From an uncultured Lachnospiraceae bacterium (lineage in GTDB: Bacteria > Bacillota_A > Clostridia > Lachnospirales > Lachnospiraceae): a stretch of 7,207 nt of DNA. The translations under genes and the position numbers were made by a program. A model generated the notes under the pieces. That model made no database searches. It worked only from the letters and a program-made list of their open reading frames with translations, and was not told the DNA's origin. The stretch is taken from the NCBI GenBank assembly GCA_946630765.1, contig CAMOZF010000091.1:1-7207 (forward strand), written 5' to 3'. This document shows, piece by piece, positions 1 to 5,443 of the stretch; position 1 is the first letter of the stretch, and each line of letters begins with the position of its first letter.

Positions 1-1
1 G

Positions 2-700
2 GGGACGCTGACCTATTCCGCCTCCTTTGCGGAAGAAGACCCGAAGGACGCGAAGGACGGAAAGAATCCGAGCGGGCTGAGTAAGGCGGAGACAACAATC
101 ACGGTCATTGTCGCCGTACTGCTTGCGGTCGGCGTATTTGTCGTTCTGCCGACCTTCCTCTCGAATCTTCTCCGCAGATGGATCAGCTCCATGACGCTGA
201 TAGCGGTACTGGAAGGCGTGATCCGCCTGCTGATCTTTATCGGCTACGTGAGCGCGATTTCCCTGATGAAGGACATCCGAAGGGTTTATATGTATCACGG
301 CTCGGAGCACAAATGCATCAATTGCATCGAATCCGGCCTGCCGCTGACCGTGGAAAATGTGATGAAAAGCTCCAAGGAGCACAGAAGATGCGGCACCTCG
401 TTCATGCTTTTCGTCATGCTGATCTCGATCATCCTTTTCATCTTTATCAGGATCGAGTTTCTGCCGCTTCGGATGCTTTCAAGACTGCTTCTGATCCCTG
501 TCGTTGCCGGGCTTTCGTATGAGCTTCTCCGCTTCAACGGACGCTTCGACAACAAGCTGACCTGGCTGCTTTCACGGCCCGGCATGTGGATGCAGGCGCT
601 GACGACGAGAGAGCCGGACGAGAAGATGGCGGAAGTCGCGATTCAGGCGGTGGAGGCGGTTTTCGACTGGCGGAAATTCCTGGAGGAAAACTTCTCGTGA
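2..700 (+). CDS. DUF1385 family membrane protein (YqhQ-like), 5' end missing
   Basis: The frame is open from the window edge and gives 232 visible residues, so the start lies upstream. I recognise the DUF1385 signature YHGSEHKCI at visible residues 98-106, a second conserved stretch HRRCGTSF (127-134), and the C-terminal LTTREPDEKMAEVAI block (199-213). Hydrophobic segments at about 33-58, 65-88, 133-150 and 160-176 make it an integral membrane protein; a charged D/K-rich loop (11-30) precedes the first. Bacillus YqhQ is about 320 residues, so roughly a quarter is missing. The biochemical role of the family is not established. Its genomic place just before prmC-prfA is common in Clostridia. 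The stop overlaps the prmC GTG start as GTGA, implying translational coupling. The family normally has HPRCGT; here the proline is arginine. Confidence 0.9.
   Translation, partial: GTLTYSASFAEEDPKDAKDGKNPSGLSKAETTITVIVAVLLAVGVFVVLPTFLSNLLRRWISSMTLIAVLEGVIRLLIFIGYVSAISLMKDIRRVYMYHGSEHKCINCIESGLPLTVENVMKSSKEHRRCGTSFMLFVMLISIILFIFIRIEFLPLRMLSRLLLIPVVAGLSYELLRFNGRFDNKLTWLLSRPGMWMQALTTREPDEKMAEVAIQAVEAVFDWRKFLEENFS
682..686 (+). promoter_or_regulatory. Shine-Dalgarno site fixing the GTG start of prmC
   Basis: GGAGG lies 10 bases before the GTG at 697, inside the last codons of the DUF1385 gene. The frame is open further upstream to an ATG at 586, but that extension reads as a low-complexity Gly/Arg/Asp-rich peptide unlike any PrmC N-terminus and has no comparable ribosome site. 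Confidence 0.75.
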
Positions 701-1578
701 GGATCCGTGAGCTTCTGAAAAAAGCGCAGAACACCCTGGAAAATGCCGGTGTTCCGGACCCTGAAAATGACGCGATGGCGCTGCTTCTTCACGTCAAGGG
801 CTGGAATCTTCAGGATTATATCCTCGCATCCGCCGGAGAATCAGGGCTGCTTTCTGAAGAAGAGGAGAAAGAATTCCTCGAACTGATCGAACGACGGGCA
901 AAACGGATTCCGCTGCAGCATCTCACGGGCTACGCGGACTTCTACGGATACCGCTTCCGCGTGAACGAGCACGTGCTGATTCCGCGCTATGATACGGAAA
1001 TTCTCGTGCATACAGTTCTTCAGGAGAATCCTGTAGCTGCAGAACATAACAATTGTCATGTTCTCGACCTCTGCACAGGCTCCGGCTGTATCGCCGTCAC
1101 CCTGAAAAAGGAAGGCGGCTATCAGACCGTCGACGCCTCCGACATTGACCCGGAGGCCGTCCGGACGGCTGCGGAAAACGCAGAAAAGCTCGAAGCCTCT
1201 GTGAATTTTTACACCGGCGACCTGTTTTCGGCGCTTCCCGCGGCGGAAACGGAAGAGCAGCTTTACGATCTGATCGTTTCAAATCCCCCTTATATCGCCG
1301 AGACGGAGCGAAAGGATCTGGAACCGGAGGTTGTTGATCACGACCCCGAAAAGGCCCTTTTTGCGGGTCAGGACGGGCTTTTATTCTATCGTCGCATCAT
1401 CGCGGAAGCGCCTGCGCATCTGAAAAAGGCCGGAAGGCTGTATCTGGAAATCGGTTATCTTCAGAAGGGTCCAGTCTCGCAGCTTCTTCTTGAGCACGGC
1501 TTCCGGGACATCCGGGTGGTGCAGGACCTTTCCGGAAAAGACCGCGTCATCCGCGGCATACGAGGTGATCATGTTTGA
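697..1578 (+). CDS. prmC: Peptide chain release factor N5-glutamine methyltransferase PrmC
   Basis: PrmC transfers a methyl group from S-adenosylmethionine to the glutamine of the GGQ motif in release factors 1 and 2, which speeds peptide release. From the GTG at 697 the protein is 293 residues, the usual size. Visible landmarks: an N-terminal helical substrate-binding domain (about 1-90), the conserved IPRYDTEIL segment (95-103), the SAM-binding loop [13 protein letters not shown] (122-134), the acidic strand-end ASDIDPEA (147-154) and the catalytic NPPY motif at 196-199, which binds the target glutamine. The gene overlaps the upstream stop by GTGA and runs 8 bases into prfA, its own substrate's gene, so the two are translationally coupled. 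No odd residues in the core motifs. The GTG start is preferred over an upstream ATG at 586 because of GGAGG at 682-686 and family length. Confidence 0.96.
   Translation: MRIRELLKKAQNTLENAGVPDPENDAMALLLHVKGWNLQDYILASAGESGLLSEEEEKEFLELIERRAKRIPLQHLTGYADFYGYRFRVNEHVLIPRYDTEILVHTVLQENPVAAEHNNCHVLDLCTGSGCIAVTLKKEGGYQTVDASDIDPEAVRTAAENAEKLEASVNFYTGDLFSALPAAETEEQLYDLIVSNPPYIAETERKDLEPEVVDHDPEKALFAGQDGLLFYRRIIAEAPAHLKKAGRLYLEIGYLQKGPVSQLLLEHGFRDIRVVQDLSGKDRVIRGIRGDHV
1562..1570 (+). promoter_or_regulatory. Extended Shine-Dalgarno of prfA inside the prmC 3' end
   Basis: GAGGTGATC sits directly before the ATG at 1571 and is complementary over all nine bases to the conserved 3' tail of bacterial 16S rRNA (GATCACCTC). 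The GAGG core is 5 bases from the ATG, a normal spacing. The same bases encode the last residues of PrmC. This fixes the prfA start over an in-frame upstream ATG at 1490. Confidence 0.8.
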
Positions 1579-2644
1579 AAGACTGGAAGAGCTTCTTCGG
1601 CATTTTGAAGAAGTCTCGGAAGAACTGAAAAGTCCGACGGCGGCGTCGGATCCGCGGCGTTTCGGAAAGCTCATGAAGGAGCAGGCGGATCTGCAGCCGA
1701 TCATCGACGTTTATGAACAATTGAAGACCGCGATCCAAAACGGAAAAGACGCGAAGGAGATGCTTTCTCTTGAGAAGGACGCGGAAATGAAGGAGCTTCT
1801 GAAGGAAGAAATCGCCGAGGCGGAAGAGAAGGAAGCTTCGCTCTCCGAGCAGCTGAAAATCCTTCTCCTTCCGAAGGATCCGAATGATGAGCGGAACATT
1901 TTCATCGAGGTGCGCGCCGGCGCGGGCGGAGAGGAAGCCGCGCTTTTTGCGGCAGACATTTACCGAATGTACATGCGCTTCGCGGACAGAAACCACTGGA
2001 AGACGGAGACGATGGAGCTGAATGAGTCCGGCATCGGCGGCTTTTCGAAGGTCGTGGGCATGATCAGCGGAAAAGGCGCCTACTCGAAGCTCAAATACGA
2101 ATCCGGCGTTCACCGGGTGCAGCGGATTCCGAAAACCGAGTCCGGCGGACGGATTCACACCTCGACCTGCACGGTTGCGATCATGCCGGAAGCAGAGGAC
2201 GTCGATGTGAAGATCGATATGAACGATGTGCGCTTCGATGTGTTCCGTTCCTCGGGAAACGGCGGCCAGTCCGTCAATACGACGGATTCGGCGGTCCGGC
2301 TCACGCACATTCCGACCGGCATCGTGATTTCCTGCCAGGATGAAAAATCCCAGCTTAAGAACAAGGACAAGGCGCTGAAGGTACTTCGCGCGCGCCTCTA
2401 TGACATGGAGCTTCAGAAAAAGCAGCAGTCCGAGGCGGCCGAACGCAGATCCCAGATCGGCACCGGTGACAGAAGCGAGAAGATCCGGACCTACAATTTC
2501 CCGCAGGGAAGGGTTACGGACCACCGGATCAATCTCAGCCTTTACCGGATTGACAGCATCATGGACGGCGATCTTACGGAGCTTCTGGACAGTCTGATCG
2601 CACAGGATCAGGCCCGGAAGCTTTCACAGGAGCGTACAGAATAA
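1571..2644 (+). CDS. prfA: Peptide chain release factor 1 (RF1)
   Basis: RF1 recognises UAA and UAG stop codons in the ribosomal A site and triggers hydrolysis of the peptidyl-tRNA ester. The 357-residue length is normal for RF1. Domain 1 is the coiled N-terminal region, rich in Glu/Lys (about 1-100). The decoding loop has P187-K188-T189, the PxT tripeptide that marks RF1 (RF2 has SPF). The catalytic GGQ lies at 231-233 within [18 protein letters not shown], and Q233 is the predicted target of the PrmC encoded just upstream. The stop-codon contact region [15 protein letters not shown] (193-207) follows the PxT loop. The ATG overlaps the end of prmC by 8 bases and uses a very strong ribosome site (1562-1570). 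A hairpin terminator begins 3 bases after the stop. Nothing appears truncated or substituted. Confidence 0.97.
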   Translation: MFERLEELLRHFEEVSEELKSPTAASDPRRFGKLMKEQADLQPIIDVYEQLKTAIQNGKDAKEMLSLEKDAEMKELLKEEIAEAEEKEASLSEQLKILLLPKDPNDERNIFIEVRAGAGGEEAALFAADIYRMYMRFADRNHWKTETMELNESGIGGFSKVVGMISGKGAYSKLKYESGVHRVQRIPKTESGGRIHTSTCTVAIMPEAEDVDVKIDMNDVRFDVFRSSGNGGQSVNTTDSAVRLTHIPTGIVISCQDEKSQLKNKDKALKVLRARLYDMELQKKQQSEAAERRSQIGTGDRSEKIRTYNFPQGRVTDHRINLSLYRIDSIMDGDLTELLDSLIAQDQARKLSQERTE

Positions 2645-2647
2645 ATG

Positions 2648-2678
2648 AGACGGCAGGTTTTTAAGCCTGCCGTCTTTT
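2648..2678 (+). terminator. Intrinsic terminator after prfA, probably also serving the convergent gene
   Basis: A perfect 10-base-pair stem pairs AGACGGCAGG (2648-2657) with CCTGCCGTCT (2666-2675), with an 8-base loop, followed by TTTT. It lies 3 bases after the prfA stop. The opposite strand has the same stem preceded by A residues and followed by CATTTATT, a weaker T tract, so it may also end transcription from the minus-strand gene whose stop is at 2711. Confidence 0.9.
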
Positions 2679-2680
2679 GA

Positions 2681-2810
2681 AAGGAGTATTCTCATGAAAG
2701 AGATAGGTGTTCAGCGTTTCATTTCTTCTCGCCAGTTCAGAAGTCCACGGGAAAGTGCACTGATCAGACATTCAGCTGTGGGAATGTTGGTCGCAACAGG
2801 AATGGAATAA
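2681..2810 (+). other. Orphan ribosome site and ATG: possible vestigial gene start or 38-residue ORF
   Basis: AAGGAG (2681-2686) stands 7 bases before an ATG at 2694, an ideal initiation region placed right after the prfA terminator. It opens a frame beginning MKEIGVQRF that ends at a TAA at 2808-2810 after 38 codons. From 2711 onward it is simply antisense to the 3' end of the MGS-like gene, so only about the first six codons are independent. I do not recognise the peptide. It may be the leftover start of a gene that once followed prfA and was cut by rearrangement, a small ORF, or chance. No separate promoter is obvious beyond the terminator. Confidence 0.25.
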
Positions 2811-3115
2811 AAATCACACAAACGGATCAGCGCATTATGATCGGCCGGATCATGGAAATTATCCAGTGATACCCGTTCAAAGGTAAAAAGGATATCGATC
2901 TCGTCATTCATAATCGCTGTTTCAAGCTGACGGTCGCCGCCAAGGCCGCCGGCCAGCAGTTCCTGAACGTTCAGGCCGGCAGCCCTGCGGATATGCTGGG
3001 CTGTAGCCTGTGTGGCAATCAGTCTGTAGTTCTCGAGAATGCTCTTATACGCGATACAAAAATTCTCGAGAAGCATTTTCTTCTCATTGTCTGCATGTAA
3101 TCCTACTGTAAGCAT
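2711..3115 (-). CDS. mgsA: Methylglyoxal-synthase-like protein with altered active-site motifs
   Basis: Methylglyoxal synthase converts dihydroxyacetone phosphate to methylglyoxal and phosphate in the cytoplasm, a bypass of lower glycolysis. From the ATG at 3115 the protein is 134 residues, close to clostridial MgsA. Family landmarks: N-terminal strand LTVGLHADNEKK (2-13), LLAGGLGGDRQ (53-63) with the catalytic-type Asp at D61, HDPADHNALIRL (88-99), IPVATNIPTAECLI (105-118) and the tail LSRGLLNWRE (121-130). Differences: the phosphate loop ATGTTG is ATQATA (34-39), losing one threonine and both glycines; FFxDP is FTFERV (77-82); canonical HD is H-A-D (7-9); HDPD carries an extra alanine. Fold membership is clear, activity is doubtful. 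MGS-like domains also act as ligand-binding regulators, for example in CarB, so a sensor role is possible. It has its own promoter and converges on prfA. The sequence looks less GC-rich than its neighbours. Confidence 0.8.
   Translation of the reverse strand: MLTVGLHADNEKKMLLENFCIAYKSILENYRLIATQATAQHIRRAAGLNVQELLAGGLGGDRQLETAIMNDEIDILFTFERVSLDNFHDPADHNALIRLCDFYSIPVATNIPTAECLISALSRGLLNWREEMKR
3030..3072. repeat. Pair of identical 10-base palindromes inside the MGS-like gene
   Basis: TTCTCGAGAA occurs at 3030-3039 and again at 3063-3072. Each copy is a perfect palindrome, and their starts are 33 bases apart, about three helical turns and exactly 11 codons. Both encode Leu-Glu-Asn (residues 16-18 and 27-29) using CTC for leucine. 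They lie about 43-85 bases downstream of the start codon. They could be an operator inside the coding region, an RNA pairing element, or a coincidence of the repeated tripeptide. Confidence 0.5.
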
Positions 3116-3126
3116 AGGCAGGAAAT

Positions 3127-3134
3127 CTCCTTTT
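3127..3134 (-). promoter_or_regulatory. Shine-Dalgarno site deciding the start of the MGS-like gene
   Basis: On the minus strand AAAAGGAG ends 11 bases before the ATG at 3115. The frame stays open to another ATG at 3154, but that one lacks a ribosome site and would add 13 charged residues ahead of the first strand of the fold. The shorter start is preferred. Confidence 0.7.
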
Positions 3135-3189
3135 CTGCTTTCTAGCTCATGCATGGTACTGATAATACATGATTCGATAATTTTTTAAC

Positions 3190-3218
3190 ATTTTAGCACG
3201 GAAAATCCATTTGCACAA
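3190..3218 (-). promoter_or_regulatory. Sigma-A-type promoter for the MGS-like gene
   Basis: On the minus strand TTGTGC (3218-3213) and TAAAAT (3195-3190) are separated by exactly 17 bases. The region upstream is strongly AT-rich. The predicted transcript start is near 3183, giving an untranslated leader of about 65-70 bases before the ATG at 3115. So the gene can be expressed independently of the ABC-F gene behind it. Confidence 0.65.
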
Positions 3219-3225
3219 TATCTAA

Positions 3226-3240
3226 AATTTTCACAAAATT
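3226..3240. repeat. AT-rich dyad just upstream of the MGS-like promoter
   Basis: AATTTT-CAC-AAAATT is a perfect inverted repeat with 6-base arms, centred 15 bases upstream of the -35 box. It may be an operator or UP-like element, or a weak AT-only hairpin at the end of the ABC-F transcript. It may also be chance in an AT-rich spacer. Confidence 0.35.
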
Positions 3241-3247
3241 CTCTTAA

Positions 3248-3270
3248 GTTTATAGACAAATCGTCTAAAC
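3248..3270 (-). terminator. Weak hairpin overlapping the ABC-F stop codon
   Basis: Read on the minus strand, GTTTAGAC pairs with GTCT-(at)-AAAC across a five-base loop, an 8-pair stem with a two-base bulge. It includes the TAG stop at 3265-3267. No immediate T tract follows, so it is a poor intrinsic terminator and read-through into the MGS-like gene is likely. Confidence 0.3.
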
Positions 3271-5169
3271 GAGTTCCTCCCAAAGGGCATACTTCTGATC
3301 TAGTATGACAGACAAGTTCTCCCTGTCCTTGCTGAGATTGGTCAATTTGACACTGTCCGTCGCATTTTCCGGGAGCGCAAACTGTTCGTCGATCAGCCGG
3401 ATGCGTTCCTCCAGATCCGAAATCTCGTCCTCAAGCTTCCGAAGATCGTTTTCGGCCTTCCGCTTCCTGGCTTCCTCGGCCTTTTTCTGCTGCCAGAGAA
3501 GTCTGCTGTCGGTCAGCTCGTCGCCTTTACTGCGATCGTTCTCCTGATCGTGAAGCGCGTGCATCTCGTCCCGTTTTTCCAGATAGTAGTCGTAATTTCC
3601 GAGATAGGAGATGAAATGCCCGTGATAAAGCTCCAGAATCCTCGTCGCGGTCGCGTTGATAAAGTAGCGGTCATGAGAGACGTAGAGAAGCGTCCCTTCA
3701 TAGGAAACCAGCGCATTTTCAAGGATTTCCTTACTGGTCATGTCCAGATGGTTTGTCGGCTCGTCGAGAATCAGGAAATTCACGTCGGAAAGCATGATTT
3801 TCGCAAGAGACAGCCGTCCCTGTTCACCGCCGGAAAGATCGCCGACCAGCTTGTAGACGTCCTCGCCGGTAAACAGGAACGCGGCGAGCATGTTCCGGAT
3901 CGCGGTGTTGTTCAGGAGCGGATACTCATCCGAAATTTCGTTGAACAGGCTCTTTTCCGGCGAAAGCGTCTGGTGCTCCTGATCGAAATATCCGATGTAG
4001 ACCTTCGAGCCGGCTTCGATTTCCCCGCTGTCCAGGGACTCCGTGCCCATGATCATCTTGAGAAGCGTCGATTTTCCGGTACCGTTGTCGCCGATAATCG
4101 CGACGCGTTCGCCTCGGCGGATCTCAATGTTCGCATTTTCGAAAAGCACACGCTCGCCGAAGGCCTTTTTCAGGTTGCGGATCGAGAGGACGTCGTTGCC
4201 GGAGAGGACATTCGGCACGAGCCGAAGCCGCATCTCGTTATCTTCCTCAATCGGCTTTTCCAGACGCTCCACCTTGGAGAGCAGCTTTTCGCGGCTCTTG
4301 GCCTTGACGTAATATTCCTCGGTATTGTAGCGGCGGAAGCGCTCGATGATTTCCTCCTGACGGCGGATTTCACGCTGCTGCTTCTCGTACTCGCGGAGCT
4401 TCGTTTCCCAGACAGCCTTTTTCTTCACCGTGAAGTCCGAATAGCTACCGTTGTAGGAGTAGCAGGTGCCGCGGTCGAGATCAATGACCTTGGAAACCAG
4501 CTTGTCCAGAAAATACCGGTCATGCGAGATGATAAACACCGCCCCCGGATACCCGGAAAGGTAGTTTTCAAGCCAGCTGATGGCGTTGATGTCCAGGTGG
4601 TTCGTCGGCTCATCCAGAAGCAGAAGATCAGGCTTCAGAAGAAGCAGTTTTCCAAGCGCGACGCGCGTTTTCTCGCCGCCGGAGAGGGCATTCACAGGAA
4701 GAGAGAACTCTTTTTCCGTAAAGCCGAGGCCCTTCAGGACGCCCGTGACCTCGCTTTTTAAAGCGTAGCCGTTTTCCTGATCAAACTGTTCCTGAATAGT
4801 GCTGTGCTTCCGAATGATTTCATTGAGCTGATCCGGCGCCGCATGCTCCATCTCGTGCTCCAGCGCCCGCATCCGCGTTTCCATCTCGAGAAGGTCCTTC
4901 CGGATACTCATGACTTCGTCGAAAATATTCTGTTCGGACTGAAGATCGGTGTGCTGGGAAAGATAGCCGAGGCTGCGGTCCTTCGGGAAAATGATCTCCC
5001 CGCTGTCCGCCTGCATATTGCCGGTGATAATCCGAAAAAGCGTCGTCTTTCCGGCGCCGTTATTGCCGACAAGCGCCGCGCGCTGCCGGTCTTCTATATG
5101 GAATGTCGCGTCCTTGATCACCGTGTCTAAAAGAAACGCTTTTGTGATATGACTCAGAGCAAGTATCAT
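3265..5169 (-). CDS. ABC-F family ATPase, YdiF-like
   Basis: ABC-F proteins are soluble twin-ATPase factors without membrane domains. They bind the ribosomal E site and act on translation; some confer antibiotic resistance by target protection. The protein is 634 residues from the ATG at 5169. First cassette: Walker A GNNGAGKT (35-42), signature LSGGE (162-166), Walker B with DEPTNHLD (186-193; catalytic E187), switch SHDR (215-218). A charged helical linker, about 248-320, is the P-site tRNA interaction motif region. Second cassette: Walker A GDNGTGKS (360-367), LSGGE (445-449), DEPTNHLD (469-476; E470), SHDR (498-501). A Lys/Glu-rich C-terminal coiled coil spans about 555-632. Domain order, length and text resemble Bacillus subtilis YdiF, from memory. 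All catalytic residues are present. Nothing points specifically to resistance, so a housekeeping translation role is the better guess. It is transcribed divergently from pyrC. Confidence 0.95.
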   Translation of the reverse strand: MILALSHITKAFLLDTVIKDATFHIEDRQRAALVGNNGAGKTTLFRIITGNMQADSGEIIFPKDRSLGYLSQHTDLQSEQNIFDEVMSIRKDLLEMETRMRALEHEMEHAAPDQLNEIIRKHSTIQEQFDQENGYALKSEVTGVLKGLGFTEKEFSLPVNALSGGEKTRVALGKLLLLKPDLLLLDEPTNHLDINAISWLENYLSGYPGAVFIISHDRYFLDKLVSKVIDLDRGTCYSYNGSYSDFTVKKKAVWETKLREYEKQQREIRRQEEIIERFRRYNTEEYYVKAKSREKLLSKVERLEKPIEEDNEMRLRLVPNVLSGNDVLSIRNLKKAFGERVLFENANIEIRRGERVAIIGDNGTGKSTLLKMIMGTESLDSGEIEAGSKVYIGYFDQEHQTLSPEKSLFNEISDEYPLLNNTAIRNMLAAFLFTGEDVYKLVGDLSGGEQGRLSLAKIMLSDVNFLILDEPTNHLDMTSKEILENALVSYEGTLLYVSHDRYFINATATRILELYHGHFISYLGNYDYYLEKRDEMHALHDQENDRSKGDELTDSRLLWQQKKAEEARKRKAENDLRKLEDEISDLEERIRLIDEQFALPENATDSVKLTNLSKDRENLSVILDQKYALWEELV

Positions 5170-5178
5170 TTGTTCAGA

Positions 5179-5183
5179 CCTCC
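5179..5183 (-). promoter_or_regulatory. Shine-Dalgarno site fixing the ABC-F start
   Basis: On the minus strand GGAGG lies 9 bases before the ATG at 5169. An in-frame GTG at 5187 lies upstream of this site and would translate through it, so the ATG is chosen; the next residues, ILALSHITKAF, match the first strand of ABC-F proteins. Confidence 0.8.
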
Positions 5184-5190
5184 GCACAAC

Positions 5191-5219
5191 ATTCTACCCG
5201 ATAATCCGGTAAATCGCAA
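5191..5219 (-). promoter_or_regulatory. Candidate promoter of the ABC-F gene
   Basis: On the minus strand TTGCGA (5219-5214) and TAGAAT (5196-5191) are 17 bases apart. The transcript would start near 5184, almost exactly at the GGAGG, leaving a leader of only about 15 bases. The -35 match is moderate (4 of 6) and the -10 is good (5 of 6). A promoter further upstream cannot be excluded. Confidence 0.45.
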
Positions 5220-5250
5220 GCTGTTTATTGCTTCAGGGGCTGCGAAAACT

Positions 5251-5291
5251 GACGGGATCCCTCGACTCCCTGCGGCCTCTGGGGATGACGG
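5251..5291. repeat. Degenerate copy of a dispersed intergenic palindromic repeat (suspected)
   Basis: The stretch runs GGATCCCTCGACT, then a CTGCGGCCTC core, then GGGGATGACGG. It resembles the short 'GGATCC-TCGAC...GGATGAC' palindromic sequences that I recall being scattered between genes in many gut Clostridia. ATCCC (5257-5261) pairs with GGGAT (5282-5286) and the start contains the palindrome GGGATCCC (5254-5261). Only one copy is in this window, so repetitiveness is inferred. Confidence 0.4.
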
Positions 5292-5336
5292 ATGGCTGGT
5301 GGCAGAAAATGTTCCGGAATGCAGCCGAAGTTTGGG

Positions 5337-5351
5337 CAATTGGCACAATTG
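5337..5351. repeat. CAATTG-GCA-CAATTG repeat at the pyrC promoter
   Basis: Two copies of the self-complementary hexamer CAATTG (5337-5342 and 5346-5351) are spaced 9 bases apart, start to start. The second copy overlaps the first three bases of the TTGACA -35 box. Position and symmetry fit a regulator binding site, though the regulator is unknown. Confidence 0.4.
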
Positions 5352-5377
5352 ACAGGAGACGAAGAATAGTGTAAAAT
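5349..5377 (+). promoter_or_regulatory. Strong sigma-A-type promoter of the pyrC-carB transcript
   Basis: TTGACA (5349-5354), a perfect -35 box, is followed after exactly 17 bases by TAAAAT (5372-5377). Transcription would start near 5384, giving a leader of about 60 bases before the pyrC ATG at 5444. It is oriented away from the ABC-F gene. Confidence 0.82.
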
Positions 5378-5398
5378 TTTGAAAAGTGAATTTTTAAA

Positions 5399-5415
5399 CC
5401 GGTACGGGATACCGG
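5399..5415 (+). promoter_or_regulatory. Short hairpin in the pyrC leader
   Basis: CCGGTA (5399-5404) pairs with TACCGG (5410-5415) over a five-base CGGGA loop. It lies 15 bases before the pyrC Shine-Dalgarno site. It is followed by A residues, not T, so it is not an intrinsic terminator in this direction. It could stabilise the 5' end or affect initiation. It does not match the PyrR-binding loop as I know it, and no antiterminator/terminator pair is visible. Confidence 0.4.
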
Positions 5416-5443
5416 AAAAAGGAACGAAAAAAGGAGAGAATGT

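Noticed and set aside
178..522. Plus-strand ORF (114 residues) overlapping the DUF1385 gene
   Set aside because: Out-of-frame shadow of the DUF1385 coding sequence, whose conserved motifs lie in the other frame.
586..696. Longer prmC form beginning at the ATG at 586
   Set aside because: The extra 37 residues are low-complexity, unlike PrmC, and overlap the DUF1385 gene deeply; the GTG at 697 has GGAGG and gives the normal length.
1490..1570. Longer prfA form beginning at the ATG at 1490
   Set aside because: It would overlap prmC by about 90 bases; the ATG at 1571 has a far better ribosome site and matches RF1 N-termini.
1547..2524. Long minus-strand open frame (325 residues) opposite prfA
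   Set aside because: It lies entirely antisense to a clear RF1 gene, is Arg/His/Leu-rich with no family features, and follows from the codon bias of the sense gene.
3116..3154. Longer MGS-like protein beginning at the ATG at 3154
   Set aside because: No ribosome site there, whereas AAAAGGAG precedes the ATG at 3115 and the family begins at that point.
3550..4761. Long plus-strand open frame (403 residues) opposite the ABC-F gene
   Set aside because: Antisense shadow of an intact ABC-F gene with all motifs; no ribosome site or recognisable domain.
5149..5352. Short plus-strand ORF (67 residues) in the divergent intergenic region
   Set aside because: It starts inside the ABC-F coding region without a good ribosome site, crosses the suspected repeat and runs into the pyrC promoter; no recognisable product.
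5384..5443. PyrR-type attenuator in the pyrC leader
   Set aside because: The leader is only about 60 bases, the single hairpin lacks a T tract, and its loop does not match the PyrR-binding consensus as I know it.
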